From: Candidatus Alistipes excrementipullorum
GTDB lineage: Bacteria > Bacteroidota > Bacteroidia > Bacteroidales > Rikenellaceae
NCBI GenBank assembly: GCA_019113665.1
Contig: DXGW01000064.1
Location: forward strand, 1 to 13,445
Length of the DNA: 13,445 nucleotides
Direction: 5' to 3'
Shown: positions 1 to 7,155 of the stretch, one piece after another
How the letters are laid out: every line of letters begins with the position of its first letter
Position numbering within the stretch: position 1 is the stretch's first letter
Translations under genes and position numbers: made by a program
Notes under the pieces: model-generated
What the model saw: the letters and a program-made list of their open reading frames with translations, nothing else
Databases searched by the model: none
What the model was told of the DNA's origin: nothing

Positions 1-153
1 CGAGATGTCCCCTGTCACGGCATTGGCGCGCGCAAGAATGCGGGCCTGCGTGTAGTAGTTCGAGCGGGCATAGAAACTTATGGCCACGATCTCGAGCGCC
101 ACGAAGAGAATCGTCACGTACGAACGTCGTATGAACTCTATCAGACGATACAC
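1..153 (-). CDS. mreC: Rod shape-determining protein MreC (N-terminal part, truncated by window edge)
   Basis: Only the first 51 codons are in the window. MreC is the periplasmic, single-pass scaffold of the elongasome that links MreB to the cell-wall synthases. The visible part reads VYRLIEFIRRSYVTILFVAL and onward: a short basic cytoplasmic tail, one membrane segment (about residues 11-29) and then a tyrosine/alanine-rich stretch ending NAVTGDIS. This matches the start of Bacteroidota MreC, in which an NAV(T/A)G motif follows the membrane helix. The start is uncertain. I chose GTG at 153 because it puts the basic tail and helix at the usual distance from the N-terminus and is preceded by an A/T-rich stretch. 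An in-frame ATG at 208-210 would add 19 unconvincing residues. It lies directly downstream of mreB on the same strand, as expected for mreBC. Family call fairly sure, start not. Confidence 0.8.
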   Translation of the reverse strand, partial: MYRLIEFIRRSYVTILFVALEIVAISFYARSNYYTQARILARANAVTGDIS

Positions 154-219
154 CTGAAAGTTTTTATTTACTGTTAGACCATCATGAGGGCATGGAGCGG
201 TACCATGCATTTACGATGC

Positions 220-244
220 CGGAGATGCCGCGACGGCATCTCCG
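220..244 (-). other. Perfect 11-bp hairpin between mreB and mreC
   Basis: Positions 220-230 and 234-244 are perfectly complementary, around a 3-nt loop at 231-233. On the minus-strand transcript the hairpin lies 50 nt after the mreB stop and before either possible mreC start. No T run follows it, so it is not a normal intrinsic terminator. Plausible roles are an RNA stabiliser or processing site that sets the MreB:MreC ratio, or a structure affecting mreC translation. The fold is seen in the sequence; the role is inference. Confidence 0.6.
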
Positions 245-293
245 CAAAGCCAACCGAAGCACCGAGCCGCGGCCGATACCCCGACTGCGCAGG

Positions 294-1316
294 TCAACCC
301 TTCATCAGGAACGAGAAACGGTCGATATTCTTCAACGCGATACCCGTACCACGGGCTATTGCGCGCAACGGGTCTTCGGCTATGTGGAACGGCAGTCCCG
401 TCTTTTCGGAGAGACGCCTGTCGAGGCCGCGGATCAACGCGCCGCCGCCGGCAAGGTAGACTCCGTTCTTGACGATATCGGCATAGAGCTCGGGGGGCAT
501 GTTCTCGAGCACCTTCATCAGTGCGGCATCGAGCTTGACGAGGGACTTCTCAAGCGCATAGGCTATTTCGTTCGAACTGAGCGAAACCGTCTGCGGGAGC
601 GCGGTCAGCATGTTGGGACCCGTTACGATATAATCCTCCGGTTCGTCGTCGAGTTCGGGCAGGGCAGCGCCAATGGAGCATTTGATGGCCTCGGCCGTAC
701 GCTCGCCGATACGTATGTTGTGCTGCTGGCGCACATAGTTCTGAATGTCGGCCGTAAAGACGTCGCCGGCAACGTTTATCGACTCGGAGCATACGATACC
801 GCCGAGCGATATGCAGGCAATCTCCGACGTACCGCCGCCGATGTCGATGACCATGTTTCCCTCCGGAGCCTCCACATCGAGGCCTGCACCGAGAGCCGCA
901 GCCATCGGCTCGAAAATCATGTAGACCTCACGCGCACCTGCATGGTCGGCCGAATCGCGCACGGCACGGATTTCGACGTTGGTCGAACCCGAAGGTATGC
1001 AGATGACCATGCGCAGCGAAGGCGAGAAGAGGCTGCCCGACGTACGTACCTTCTTGATCATGCCGCGCAACATCATCTCCGTAGCGTTGAAGTCGGCGAT
1101 CACACCGTCCTTGAGCGGTCTTATGGTGCGTATGTTGGGATTGGTCTTTTCATGCATCTGGCGTGCCTTGTGTCCGATGGCGATAAGTTTGTCGGTATGC
1201 ACGTCGATGGCGACGATCGAAGGCTCGTCGACCACCACCTTGTCGTTGTAGATTATAAGGGTGTTGGCCGTACCGAGGTCAATGGCCAGCTCCTGTGTCA
1301 AAGAAAAAAGTCCCAT
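294..1316 (-). CDS. mreB: Rod shape-determining protein MreB (bacterial actin)
   Basis: A 340-residue protein, the usual MreB length. MreB is the cytoplasmic actin homologue that forms membrane-bound filaments and guides lateral cell-wall synthesis with MreC, MreD, RodA and PBP2. Visible actin-fold motifs are phosphate-1 IDLGTANTL (residues 12-20), the conserved RPLKDGVIADF block (66-76), EPMAAALGAGL (136-146), phosphate-2 VIDIGGGTSEIA (156-167) and the adenosine motif VYLAGGGALIRGLD (286-299). The N-terminus begins MGLFSLTQELAIDLG, so the ATG at 1316 is a good start. Residue 135 is Phe where proteobacterial MreB has Glu (IEEPMAAA); I believe this is normal in Bacteroidota. It is followed by mreC on the same strand and diverges from gpsA. 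A TATCTTTG -7 element lies about 80 nt upstream. Confidence 0.97.
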   Translation of the reverse strand: MGLFSLTQELAIDLGTANTLIIYNDKVVVDEPSIVAIDVHTDKLIAIGHKARQMHEKTNPNIRTIRPLKDGVIADFNATEMMLRGMIKKVRTSGSLFSPSLRMVICIPSGSTNVEIRAVRDSADHAGAREVYMIFEPMAAALGAGLDVEAPEGNMVIDIGGGTSEIACISLGGIVCSESINVAGDVFTADIQNYVRQQHNIRIGERTAEAIKCSIGAALPELDDEPEDYIVTGPNMLTALPQTVSLSSNEIAYALEKSLVKLDAALMKVLENMPPELYADIVKNGVYLAGGGALIRGLDRRLSEKTGLPFHIAEDPLRAIARGTGIALKNIDRFSFLMKG

Positions 1317-1392
1317 ATATCAAATTATTCTGATTATCAATACAATAAACGCACCATGCAATCATTGCGACGCACATGCGCACATACCTTGG

Positions 1393-1400
1393 CAAAGATA
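1393..1400 (-). promoter_or_regulatory. Bacteroidota -7 element for mreB
   Basis: Read on the minus strand this is TATCTTTG, a perfect TAnnTTTG -7 box of the Bacteroidota primary sigma factor. It would start transcription near 1389, leaving a 5' leader of roughly 70 nt before the mreB ATG at 1316. No TTTG is found at the usual 19-21 nt upstream, so the -33 half is missing or poor. Confidence 0.55.
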
Positions 1401-1486
1401 TGAAAAAGATATCACATTCTAACGCCCGCATCGAATTTATTCGGCTCAAAAAACCGTTTTTTATTCATTGCGCACCGACGGAGACT

Positions 1487-1498
1487 CCGGCATGCCGG
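1487..1498. repeat. 12-bp perfect palindrome CCGGCATGCCGG in the mreB-gpsA divergent region
   Basis: The sequence equals its own reverse complement over 12 bp. It lies between the outward-facing -7 boxes of mreB and gpsA, about 70 bp upstream of the gpsA box and about 87 bp upstream of the mreB box. It could be a protein-binding site shared by both promoters, but GC-rich palindromes of this length also arise by chance in such DNA. Confidence 0.35.
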
Positions 1499-1568
1499 CG
1501 ACAACGCCGCCGGGCCGGCTCTTCGAAACTAATTGTGCCGGACAGGTAAGAATGTCACGATTTTTCGT

Positions 1569-1576
1569 TACTTTTG
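1569..1576 (+). promoter_or_regulatory. Bacteroidota -7 element for gpsA-pgi
   Basis: TACTTTTG matches TAnnTTTG. It predicts transcription from about 1580 and a leader of about 27 nt before the gpsA ATG at 1607. I find no TTTG at the expected -33 position, so the upstream half is degenerate. Confidence 0.6.
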
Positions 1577-1606
1577 CCGGGTATTTAACCGAAAAGCAGT
1601 CTGCAA

Positions 1607-2614
1607 ATGACAAACCTAACACCAGGAACGGGCAAATGCGCCGTCATCGGATACGGCAGTTGGGCTACGGCCATAGTCAAGGTATTGAGCGAGCGCGGCA
1701 TCGAGGTCAGATGGTACATACGCAACCCCGACGTACTCGAATCGCTGCGCACGACCGGACGCAACTGCAAGTACCTGCGCGACGTCAAGTTCGACATATC
1801 GCGTCTTGTGCTGTCGGACGACATCAACGCGACCGTGGCCGAAGCCGATACGGTAGTCCTGGCCGTTCCGTCGGCATTCCTGAAGGTTTTCCTGCAGCCG
1901 CTCGAGGTGCCGCTCCGCGACAAGTTCGTAATCTCGGCCGTAAAGGGCATAATCCCCGACGAATACCAGACTGTCATAGACTATGTGACGCAACGCTACG
2001 GCCTTAACGAGGAGCGCACCGGCATAATAACCGGACCGTCGCACGCCGAAGAGGTCGGACGCGAAGGGCTGTCGTACCTCACGGCCGTATGCCCCGACGA
2101 ACGGCGCGCACATGAATTCGGCGCGATGTTTGCCACCGACTACATACGCCTCTCCTACTCGACCGACATGCACGGCGTGGAGTATGCTGCGATCGTGAAG
2201 AACATCTACGCCATAGCCGTAGGTTTCGCCGTGGGGCTCGGATACGGAGACAACTTCCTGGCCGTACTCATTTCGAACTGCGCCATGGAGATGAGCAACT
2301 TTCTCAACCACTGCTTTCCCGGCGAACGCAACACGCGCAGTTCGGCCTATCTCGGCGACCTGCTCGTGACATGCTACTCGACATACAGCCGCAACCGCCG
2401 GCTGGGACTTCTCATAGGCCACGGCTGCTCGGTCAAGAGCGCCCTCAACGAGATGACAATGATCGCCGAGGGATACTACGCCGCAGACTGCATACGCCAC
2501 ACACATCTCGGCAACCACGTATCCACCCCTATTGCCGACACGGTCTACGAGGTGCTGTACCACGGGGCATCGGTACGCGAAAAGATGAAAGAACTGACAT
2601 CTAAATTGATATAA
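1607..2614 (+). CDS. gpsA: Glycerol-3-phosphate dehydrogenase [NAD(P)+]
   Basis: GpsA reduces dihydroxyacetone phosphate to sn-glycerol-3-phosphate in the cytoplasm, supplying the backbone for phospholipids. The 335-residue length is normal. The N-terminal Rossmann domain carries the dinucleotide loop VIGYGSWATAI (13-23), a variant of the common GAGSWGTA. The substrate motif GPSHAEEV (143-150) follows, then the catalytic-lysine block AAIVKNIYAIAVG (194-206, Lys198) and the C-terminal signature GDLLVTCYSTYSRNRRLG (250-267). The start ATG at 1607 lies about 10 residues before the Rossmann strand and just downstream of a -7 box. pgi follows after 12 nt on the same strand, so the two are very likely cotranscribed. 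Confidence 0.95.
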   Translation: MTNLTPGTGKCAVIGYGSWATAIVKVLSERGIEVRWYIRNPDVLESLRTTGRNCKYLRDVKFDISRLVLSDDINATVAEADTVVLAVPSAFLKVFLQPLEVPLRDKFVISAVKGIIPDEYQTVIDYVTQRYGLNEERTGIITGPSHAEEVGREGLSYLTAVCPDERRAHEFGAMFATDYIRLSYSTDMHGVEYAAIVKNIYAIAVGFAVGLGYGDNFLAVLISNCAMEMSNFLNHCFPGERNTRSSAYLGDLLVTCYSTYSRNRRLGLLIGHGCSVKSALNEMTMIAEGYYAADCIRHTHLGNHVSTPIADTVYEVLYHGASVREKMKELTSKLI

Positions 2615-2626
2615 AACCAATACATC

Positions 2627-3958
2627 ATGGAACTGATCAAACTTGACATTCGCAAATCAGGCATCGAACTCACCGCCGAGGCGAAGGCCGAAGCCGCACG
2701 CGCCAACGAACTGCTCTACTCGGGCAAGGGCGCAGGCAACGATTTTCTGGGTTGGGTAAACCTTCCGTCATCAATCTCGGCCGACGAGCTGGCATCGATA
2801 AAGGCACAGGCCGAGCGTCTGCGCGCCAAGGCCGACGTGGTTGTCTGCATAGGCATCGGAGGTTCGTACCTCGGCGCCAAAGCGGTACTCGAGGCGATGA
2901 GCAATTCGTTCGAGTTCCTCCACAAGGAGCACAAGAACCCCACGGTCGTATTCGCCGGACAGAACATCTCGGAGGACTACACCTATGAACTGCTCGAAGC
3001 ACTCAAGGAGCACTCGATCGCCGCAATCGTGATATCCAAGTCGGGAACGACGACTGAACCGGCCATCGCATTCCGCATCATCAAGGAGGAGATCGAGCGC
3101 CGTTACGGCAAGGCCGAAGCAAAAGAACGCATCGTTGCCATCACCGACAAGGCACGCGGCGCACTGAAGACACTGGCCGACAACGAGGGCTACCCCACGT
3201 TCGTCATTCCCGACAACGTCGGCGGCCGTTTCTCGGTACTCACTCCGGTAGGACTTCTTCCGCTGGCAGTAGGCGGCGTGGACATCGAGGCGCTGGTTGC
3301 CGGTGCCGTCGAAATGGAGAAGGCCACGGCTGCCGACAAGAGCATCGACGAGAACCCCTCGGCACAATACGCCATCGTCCGCAACGCACTCTACAACGAG
3401 GGCCGCAAGATCGAGATCCTCGGATCGTACGAGCCGCGCCTGCAGTACATCAACGAGTGGTGGAAGCAGCTCTACGGCGAGAGCGAAGGCAAGGAGGGCA
3501 AGGGCATCTTCCCCGCAAGCGTAACGCTGACCGCCGACCTGCACTCGATGGGTCAGTACATACAGGAGGGTGAGCGCACGCTCTTCGAGACCATCATATC
3601 GGTAACCGCACCGGCATACAAGGTTGTCATCGAGGCCGACAAGGAGAACCTCGACGGTCTGAACTTCCTGGCCGGCAAACGCATCTCCGAGGTCAACAAG
3701 ATGGCCGAGCTCGGCGTACAGCTGGCCCATGTCGACGGCAACGTGCCCAATATCCGCATCGAGATCCCGCGCATCGACGAGCGTTCGATCGGCGCCCTGC
3801 TCTACTTCTTCGAGAAGGCATGCGGCATCAGCGGATACATGCTCGGCGTCAACCCGTTCAACCAGCCGGGTGTCGAGGCCTACAAGAAAAACATGTTCGC
3901 CCTGCTCGACAAACCGGGATATGAGGAGGCTTCGAAGGAGATCAAGAAGCGTCTGTAA
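2627..3958 (+). CDS. pgi: Glucose-6-phosphate isomerase
   Basis: Interconverts glucose-6-phosphate and fructose-6-phosphate in glycolysis and gluconeogenesis. The 443-residue length fits the shorter, Bacillus-type bacterial form. Two SIS domains are visible: the first with GIGGSYLGAKA (76-86) and the phosphate-binding ISKSGTTTEPA (136-146), the second after the family signature DNVGGRFSV (196-204). The GESEGKEGKG loop (284-293) should carry the catalytic Glu, TADLHSMGQ (302-310) the catalytic His306, and the C-terminal GVNPFNQPGVEAYKK block (407-421) the catalytic Lys. The start at 2627 is 12 nt after gpsA. The gene ends 23 nt before a strong intrinsic terminator, making it the last gene of the pair. 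Confidence 0.97.
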   Translation: MELIKLDIRKSGIELTAEAKAEAARANELLYSGKGAGNDFLGWVNLPSSISADELASIKAQAERLRAKADVVVCIGIGGSYLGAKAVLEAMSNSFEFLHKEHKNPTVVFAGQNISEDYTYELLEALKEHSIAAIVISKSGTTTEPAIAFRIIKEEIERRYGKAEAKERIVAITDKARGALKTLADNEGYPTFVIPDNVGGRFSVLTPVGLLPLAVGGVDIEALVAGAVEMEKATAADKSIDENPSAQYAIVRNALYNEGRKIEILGSYEPRLQYINEWWKQLYGESEGKEGKGIFPASVTLTADLHSMGQYIQEGERTLFETIISVTAPAYKVVIEADKENLDGLNFLAGKRISEVNKMAELGVQLAHVDGNVPNIRIEIPRIDERSIGALLYFFEKACGISGYMLGVNPFNQPGVEAYKKNMFALLDKPGYEEASKEIKKRL

Positions 3959-3981
3959 CGTATAATCCCATACGGAAAGCC

Positions 3982-4017
3982 AAAGCCGGATACCCGAGTG
4001 CGGGTATCCGGCTTTTT
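3982..4017 (+). terminator. Strong intrinsic terminator after pgi
   Basis: Positions 3982-3996 pair perfectly with 4001-4015 (15 bp, GC-rich core) around the 4-nt loop AGTG, with a T5 run at 4013-4017 that overlaps the stem end. It sits just downstream of the pgi stop codon and separates gpsA-pgi from the rubrerythrin-like gene. Confidence 0.92.
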
Positions 4018-4067
4018 CATGCACGCGGTTGCATTGGCACGAAAAATGCGCATCTACGGTGTCATTC

Positions 4068-4072
4068 AGGAG
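4068..4072 (+). promoter_or_regulatory. Shine-Dalgarno-like AGGAG before the rubrerythrin-like gene
   Basis: AGGAG ends 4 nt before the ATG at 4077, in the run AGGAGAG. Most other gene starts in this window lack such a motif, as is usual in Bacteroidota. It supports the 4077 start over the in-frame ATG at 4029. Confidence 0.45.
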
Positions 4073-4076
4073 AGTC

Positions 4077-4724
4077 ATGAGACCCGTTTATACGTTTATA
4101 TTCATACTGCTACTGCTGGCCGTGGCGTCGATCACCGTGGCGGTGAACATCGACACGAGAATGCACCGTTACGACGGTGACCGTTGGGAGACGGCCGTAG
4201 AGTACCTCAACGAGTGTTCGGCTGCGGCACACGTACAAAGCATACGTTACGAGAGCTATGCCGAACGCGCCGACACGGACAAAGCCCGCGGGACGGCACG
4301 GCTCTTCCGCGCCCTGGCACACTCCGAACGCGTACACGAACGCATCTGCGCACACGCCTCAAGACTGTTCAACGGCGAATATACGCCACCCACGGTCATG
4401 GTCAAGGTAAACACCCCGACCCGCGCGAACATCGAGAAGAGCCTGGCCTACGAACGCCGCCGTCTGGACGTTTCGGCCGGACTGGCGGCCAAGCGCGCCA
4501 TCGATGCCGGCAACCGCTATATTGCACGGCTCATGATATGGATCGACGGAAGCAACCGGCGGCACATAGAGTTTCTCGAAAAGGTCGGCGGCAGAAATTC
4601 TGATGACGACGTGAAATACGGCGTATGCCCCAACTGCGGCAACATGTACGAAAGCCGCAACTGCGACGTCTACTGCCCGTTCTGTCAGACGCACTCGTCG
4701 GAATTCGCCGTTTTCGGCGATTGA
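4077..4724 (+). CDS. Membrane-anchored rubrerythrin-like protein (ferritin-like domain plus rubredoxin-type ribbon)
   Basis: A 215-residue protein with three parts: an N-terminal hydrophobic segment (about residues 4-23), a helical ferritin-like region (about 35-170) and a C-terminal rubredoxin-like ribbon with CPNC (184-187) and CPFC (200-203), spaced as in rubrerythrin. Rubrerythrins are diiron peroxidases that protect anaerobes. Aligned by eye to that family, the diiron site is only partly kept. Helix B retains ExxH (Glu84, His87) and helix C has Glu126. The helix A Glu falls at Ala51 (next to His52), the second helix C Glu at Arg129 and the helix D Glu at Asn160, though His163 is present. 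It may therefore bind metal differently or have lost peroxidase activity. I chose ATG 4077 because it begins the hydrophobic anchor MRPVYTFIFI and has an AGGAG before it; ATG 4029 would add 16 residues ahead of the anchor. With the signal-anchor intact the protein should face the periplasm, though cytoplasmic orientation cannot be excluded. It is flanked by the pgi terminator and a convergent response regulator. Confidence 0.75.
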   Translation: MRPVYTFIFILLLLAVASITVAVNIDTRMHRYDGDRWETAVEYLNECSAAAHVQSIRYESYAERADTDKARGTARLFRALAHSERVHERICAHASRLFNGEYTPPTVMVKVNTPTRANIEKSLAYERRRLDVSAGLAAKRAIDAGNRYIARLMIWIDGSNRRHIEFLEKVGGRNSDDDVKYGVCPNCGNMYESRNCDVYCPFCQTHSSEFAVFGD

Positions 4725-4754
4725 ACGCTCACGGCCGCAGAGAGACAAGGCCCG

Positions 4755-5393
4755 TCACAGGTCCACAAGACGGTTGCGAATGGCATATACCACAAGGCTG
4801 GCGGTATTCTTGCAACCGGTTTTTTCGAGGATATTGGCACGGTGCGCATCGACCGTGCGTTTCGATATGAAGAGTTCGTCGGCTATCTCCTGGTTGGACA
4901 ACCCGCGGCATATGCCGAGCAGTATCTCAATCTCCCGCGACGACAACTCCTCGCATGCATGACCCTCGGCACCGTGCATGCGGCTCGATATGGAGGCCAG
5001 CAGGCTCTGGCTGAAATAGCTCCCGCCCGCAACGACGGCATCTATCGCTCCGAAAACCTCGTCTATGCTCGAATCCTTGAGCAGGAATCCCTTGGCGCCG
5101 GCCTCGACCATGCGCGAATAGTAGCTCTCCTCGCCGAACATCGACAGACATATGACCTTCAGGTCCGGACGCAGGGCCAGGGCCTCGCGCGTGGCGTCCG
5201 CCCCGCCCATACCGGGCATCGCTATGTCCATGAATACCACATCGACAGCCGTCACCGGCAGCATCTTCAGGAATTCGGCGCCGTCGGAAGCCTCCCCGAC
5301 GACTCGATAGCCGCTGCGCATCGAGATCAGACCGTTCAGCCCGTTGCGGAACAGTGCATGGTCATCGACCAGTATGATCTTCACCTCTTCCAT
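4755..5393 (-). CDS. NarL/LuxR-family DNA-binding response regulator
   Basis: A 212-residue cytoplasmic regulator. The receiver domain (about 4-120) shows the acidic pair Asp10/Asp11, the phospho-acceptor Asp56 in VVFMDIAMPGMGG, Ser84 and Lys106 in FLLKD. The C-terminal LuxR-type helix-turn-helix (about 148-210) includes LSSREIEIL, the recognition region GLSNQEIADELFISKRTVDAHR (165-186) and a terminal NRLVDL. I start it at ATG 5393 (MEEVKIILVDD), since receiver domains begin right there. An upstream in-frame ATG at 5522 would put 43 unrelated residues inside the kinase gene. It begins 5 nt after the sensor kinase stop, so the two form a cotranscribed cognate pair. Its target genes are unknown. 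It converges on the rubrerythrin-like gene across 30 bp, with no clear terminator. Confidence 0.93.
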   Translation of the reverse strand: MEEVKIILVDDHALFRNGLNGLISMRSGYRVVGEASDGAEFLKMLPVTAVDVVFMDIAMPGMGGADATREALALRPDLKVICLSMFGEESYYSRMVEAGAKGFLLKDSSIDEVFGAIDAVVAGGSYFSQSLLASISSRMHGAEGHACEELSSREIEILLGICRGLSNQEIADELFISKRTVDAHRANILEKTGCKNTASLVVYAIRNRLVDL

Positions 5394-5398
5394 GTCAG

Positions 5399-6346
5399 CT
5401 ATACCCAGTGAGTATTCACCACGATGGAGGCATGCATGCCCTTGCCCTTGGAACTGGTGATGTCGAATGTTCCGTTGAGGGAGTTTATGCGCGAGGAGAT
5501 GTTCGACAACCCCATTCCGCAATCCATCATTGCCGACGGATTGAAACCCCGTCCGTCGTCGGTATATTCAAGCGAGAGAATGTCGTTAGTGTATGCGAGC
5601 GACAGGTTGATGGATTTGCAGCCCGAATGCTTCAACGAGTTGGTGATGAGCTCGCATATGACACGGTACATGATCACCTCCACATCGGAGTCGAAGCGTT
5701 CGTTGCGCAGGTTGGTCGTAAAGCGTATCTTGATATTGTGTATCGACACGCTCTTGTCGATGAAATTACGCACGGCGCGCGACAGGCCGAAATCATTGAG
5801 CACCTGCGGCTGCATGTTGTTCGATATTTCACGCAGCGAGCGTATGGCCTCGTCGATGACGTATATCGTATTGGATATTATCTCCTTCTGCTGGGCGGCA
5901 CCGTTCTCCGACGACAAGGCCGTAAGCGACATCTTGGCCGACGAAAGCAGCGGGCCCATACCGTCGTGCAGCTCCTTGGCGAAGCGCGAGCGCGACTTCT
6001 CCTCGGTGCGCAGCACGGCCGTAAGTATGCGCTTGTTGAAGAGCGAACGCTGGCTGTTCAACCGTTCGATGTAGTTGAACAGTTTGTGGGCGTACATTAC
6101 TCCAATCGACATGCACAGCGAAGCCGTCGTACTCATGATAATGAACGTAGGCACAGGTATGGCCGCGGCCTTGCTTATCGCGATGAACTGCAGCACGAGA
6201 TTCACCGACAGCACGAAGAACCCGATGATGAAGAGAATCCACACCGAATTGTACTTTGTCGTATGCACCAGTTTCAGCGCAAAGGCCGTAGCGACGCACT
6301 GTATGGCTATGGCCGCCACGAGCATGATCTTCAGAAAAAGTTCCAT
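5399..6346 (-). CDS. Three-TM sensor histidine kinase, HisKA_3 / NarL-type partner
   Basis: A 315-residue membrane kinase. Three hydrophobic segments (about 5-25, 35-57, 67-88) are joined by very short loops, so there is no extracellular sensor domain. A helical linker (89-120) leads to the HisKA_3 dimerisation domain with phospho-acceptor His127 in ELHDGMGPLLSSAKMSL. The ATPase domain has the N box ELITNSLKH (Asn236), G1 DDGRGF (263-268) and G2 GMGLSNISSRINSL (277-290), and ends at residue 315. The domain layout is DesK/LiaS-like, typical of kinases that sense the membrane itself or a partner protein; that analogy is inference. The positive residues between segments 1 and 2 suggest an outside N-terminus and a cytoplasmic kinase. 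It lies 33 nt downstream of surE and 5 nt upstream of its regulator, all on one strand. Confidence 0.92.
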   Translation of the reverse strand: MELFLKIMLVAAIAIQCVATAFALKLVHTTKYNSVWILFIIGFFVLSVNLVLQFIAISKAAAIPVPTFIIMSTTASLCMSIGVMYAHKLFNYIERLNSQRSLFNKRILTAVLRTEEKSRSRFAKELHDGMGPLLSSAKMSLTALSSENGAAQQKEIISNTIYVIDEAIRSLREISNNMQPQVLNDFGLSRAVRNFIDKSVSIHNIKIRFTTNLRNERFDSDVEVIMYRVICELITNSLKHSGCKSINLSLAYTNDILSLEYTDDGRGFNPSAMMDCGMGLSNISSRINSLNGTFDITSSKGKGMHASIVVNTHWV

Positions 6347-6379
6347 GACAGTCTGTTTTTATAGGTTGGTGTTCTGCAG

Positions 6380-7150
6380 TCACATCAATTTCTTCAGCCG
6401 TTCCATCTGGGCGTAGTCCGTAAGGTCCACCTGCACAGGCACAACCGACACGTAACCATGGTTGAGAGCCCATTCGTCGGTATCCTCGGCATCGGGTTCG
6501 CTGTTGTGGAAGTCGCCCGTAAGCCAGAAATAGTCGCGGTTGTGCGGATCGCGGCGGCAGTAGAACTCCTCACGCCAGCAGCCGCGCGTCTGGCGGCATA
6601 CCCTGACACCCTTGATCTCGTCGACCGTACCCACCGGGACGTTGACATTGAGGCACAGCGGCAGCGGCATGTCGGCGGCAAGCACCGACTCGACAACCTG
6701 CGTACCATAATATACGGCAGCCGTAAAGTCGGCATCGGCATCGTGCGATGTCAGCGACAGTCCCACCGACGGGCAGTCGTAGAAACTGCCCTCGATAGCG
6801 GCACCCATGGTACCCGAATAGAGGACGTTCACGGCCGAATTGGAGCCGTGGTTTATGCCCGAAATCACGAGGTCGACCTTGCGGTCCCGCAACATGTAGT
6901 CGAAAGCCATCTTCACGCAGTCGACCGGTGTACCGGATAGCGAATATATCTCAAGCCCCTCTTCAGCACGTATGGTGTTAACATAAAGAGGGTTGTATAT
7001 GGTTATCGCCTGGCTCATGCCGCTCTGCGCCCGTTCGGGAGCCACAGCCACGACATTGCCGAAACGGCGGGCCACTTCGATGGCCGCCTGGAATCCTTTC
7101 GACGAATATCCGTCGTCGTTTGTTACAAATATCAGTCTTTCGTTTTTCAT
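6380..7150 (-). CDS. surE: 5'/3'-nucleotidase SurE
   Basis: SurE is a metal-dependent phosphatase that dephosphorylates nucleoside monophosphates and has been linked to stationary-phase survival. The 256-residue protein shows the N-terminal metal site VTNDDGYSSKG (9-19, Asp12/Asp13), the PERAQSGMSQAIT block (38-50, with the metal-ligand Ser43), LSGTPVDCVK (71-80) and the signature VISGINHGSN (95-104), whose Asn100 completes the site. I chose ATG 7150 (MKNERLIFVTNDDG) because it matches the family N-terminus. The in-frame ATG at 7186 would start inside the -33 element of a consensus promoter. The promoter box ends only 5 nt before the ATG, so the transcript should be leaderless or nearly so. 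It heads a probable operon with the sensor kinase and response regulator. Confidence 0.94.
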   Translation of the reverse strand: MKNERLIFVTNDDGYSSKGFQAAIEVARRFGNVVAVAPERAQSGMSQAITIYNPLYVNTIRAEEGLEIYSLSGTPVDCVKMAFDYMLRDRKVDLVISGINHGSNSAVNVLYSGTMGAAIEGSFYDCPSVGLSLTSHDADADFTAAVYYGTQVVESVLAADMPLPLCLNVNVPVGTVDEIKGVRVCRQTRGCWREEFYCRRDPHNRDYFWLTGDFHNSEPDAEDTDEWALNHGYVSVVPVQVDLTDYAQMERLKKLM

Positions 7151-7155
7151 GACAA

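Noticed and set aside
192..1403. 403-codon plus-strand open frame opposite mreB
   Set aside because: It is the antisense shadow of mreB, with composition biased to His/Arg/Val and no motif.
1616..2620. 334-codon minus-strand open frame opposite gpsA
   Set aside because: It mirrors gpsA almost exactly and has no family signature.
4029..4076. Upstream ATG extending the rubrerythrin-like protein by 16 residues
   Set aside because: It would put a non-hydrophobic tail ahead of the membrane anchor, it starts only 12 nt after the pgi terminator, and ATG 4077 has an AGGAG before it.
2771..4078. 435-codon minus-strand open frame opposite pgi
   Set aside because: Antisense to pgi, and it crosses the strong pgi terminator.
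4725..4754. Possible bidirectional terminator between the convergent rubrerythrin-like and regulator genes
   Set aside because: Only a 4-bp GGCC/GGCC pairing with no T run is visible.
5394..5522. Upstream start for the response regulator
   Set aside because: It would add 43 residues unrelated to receiver domains and place the start deep inside the kinase gene.
5408..6364. 318-codon plus-strand open frame opposite the sensor kinase
   Set aside because: Antisense shadow; the minus strand has intact HisKA_3 and ATPase motifs.
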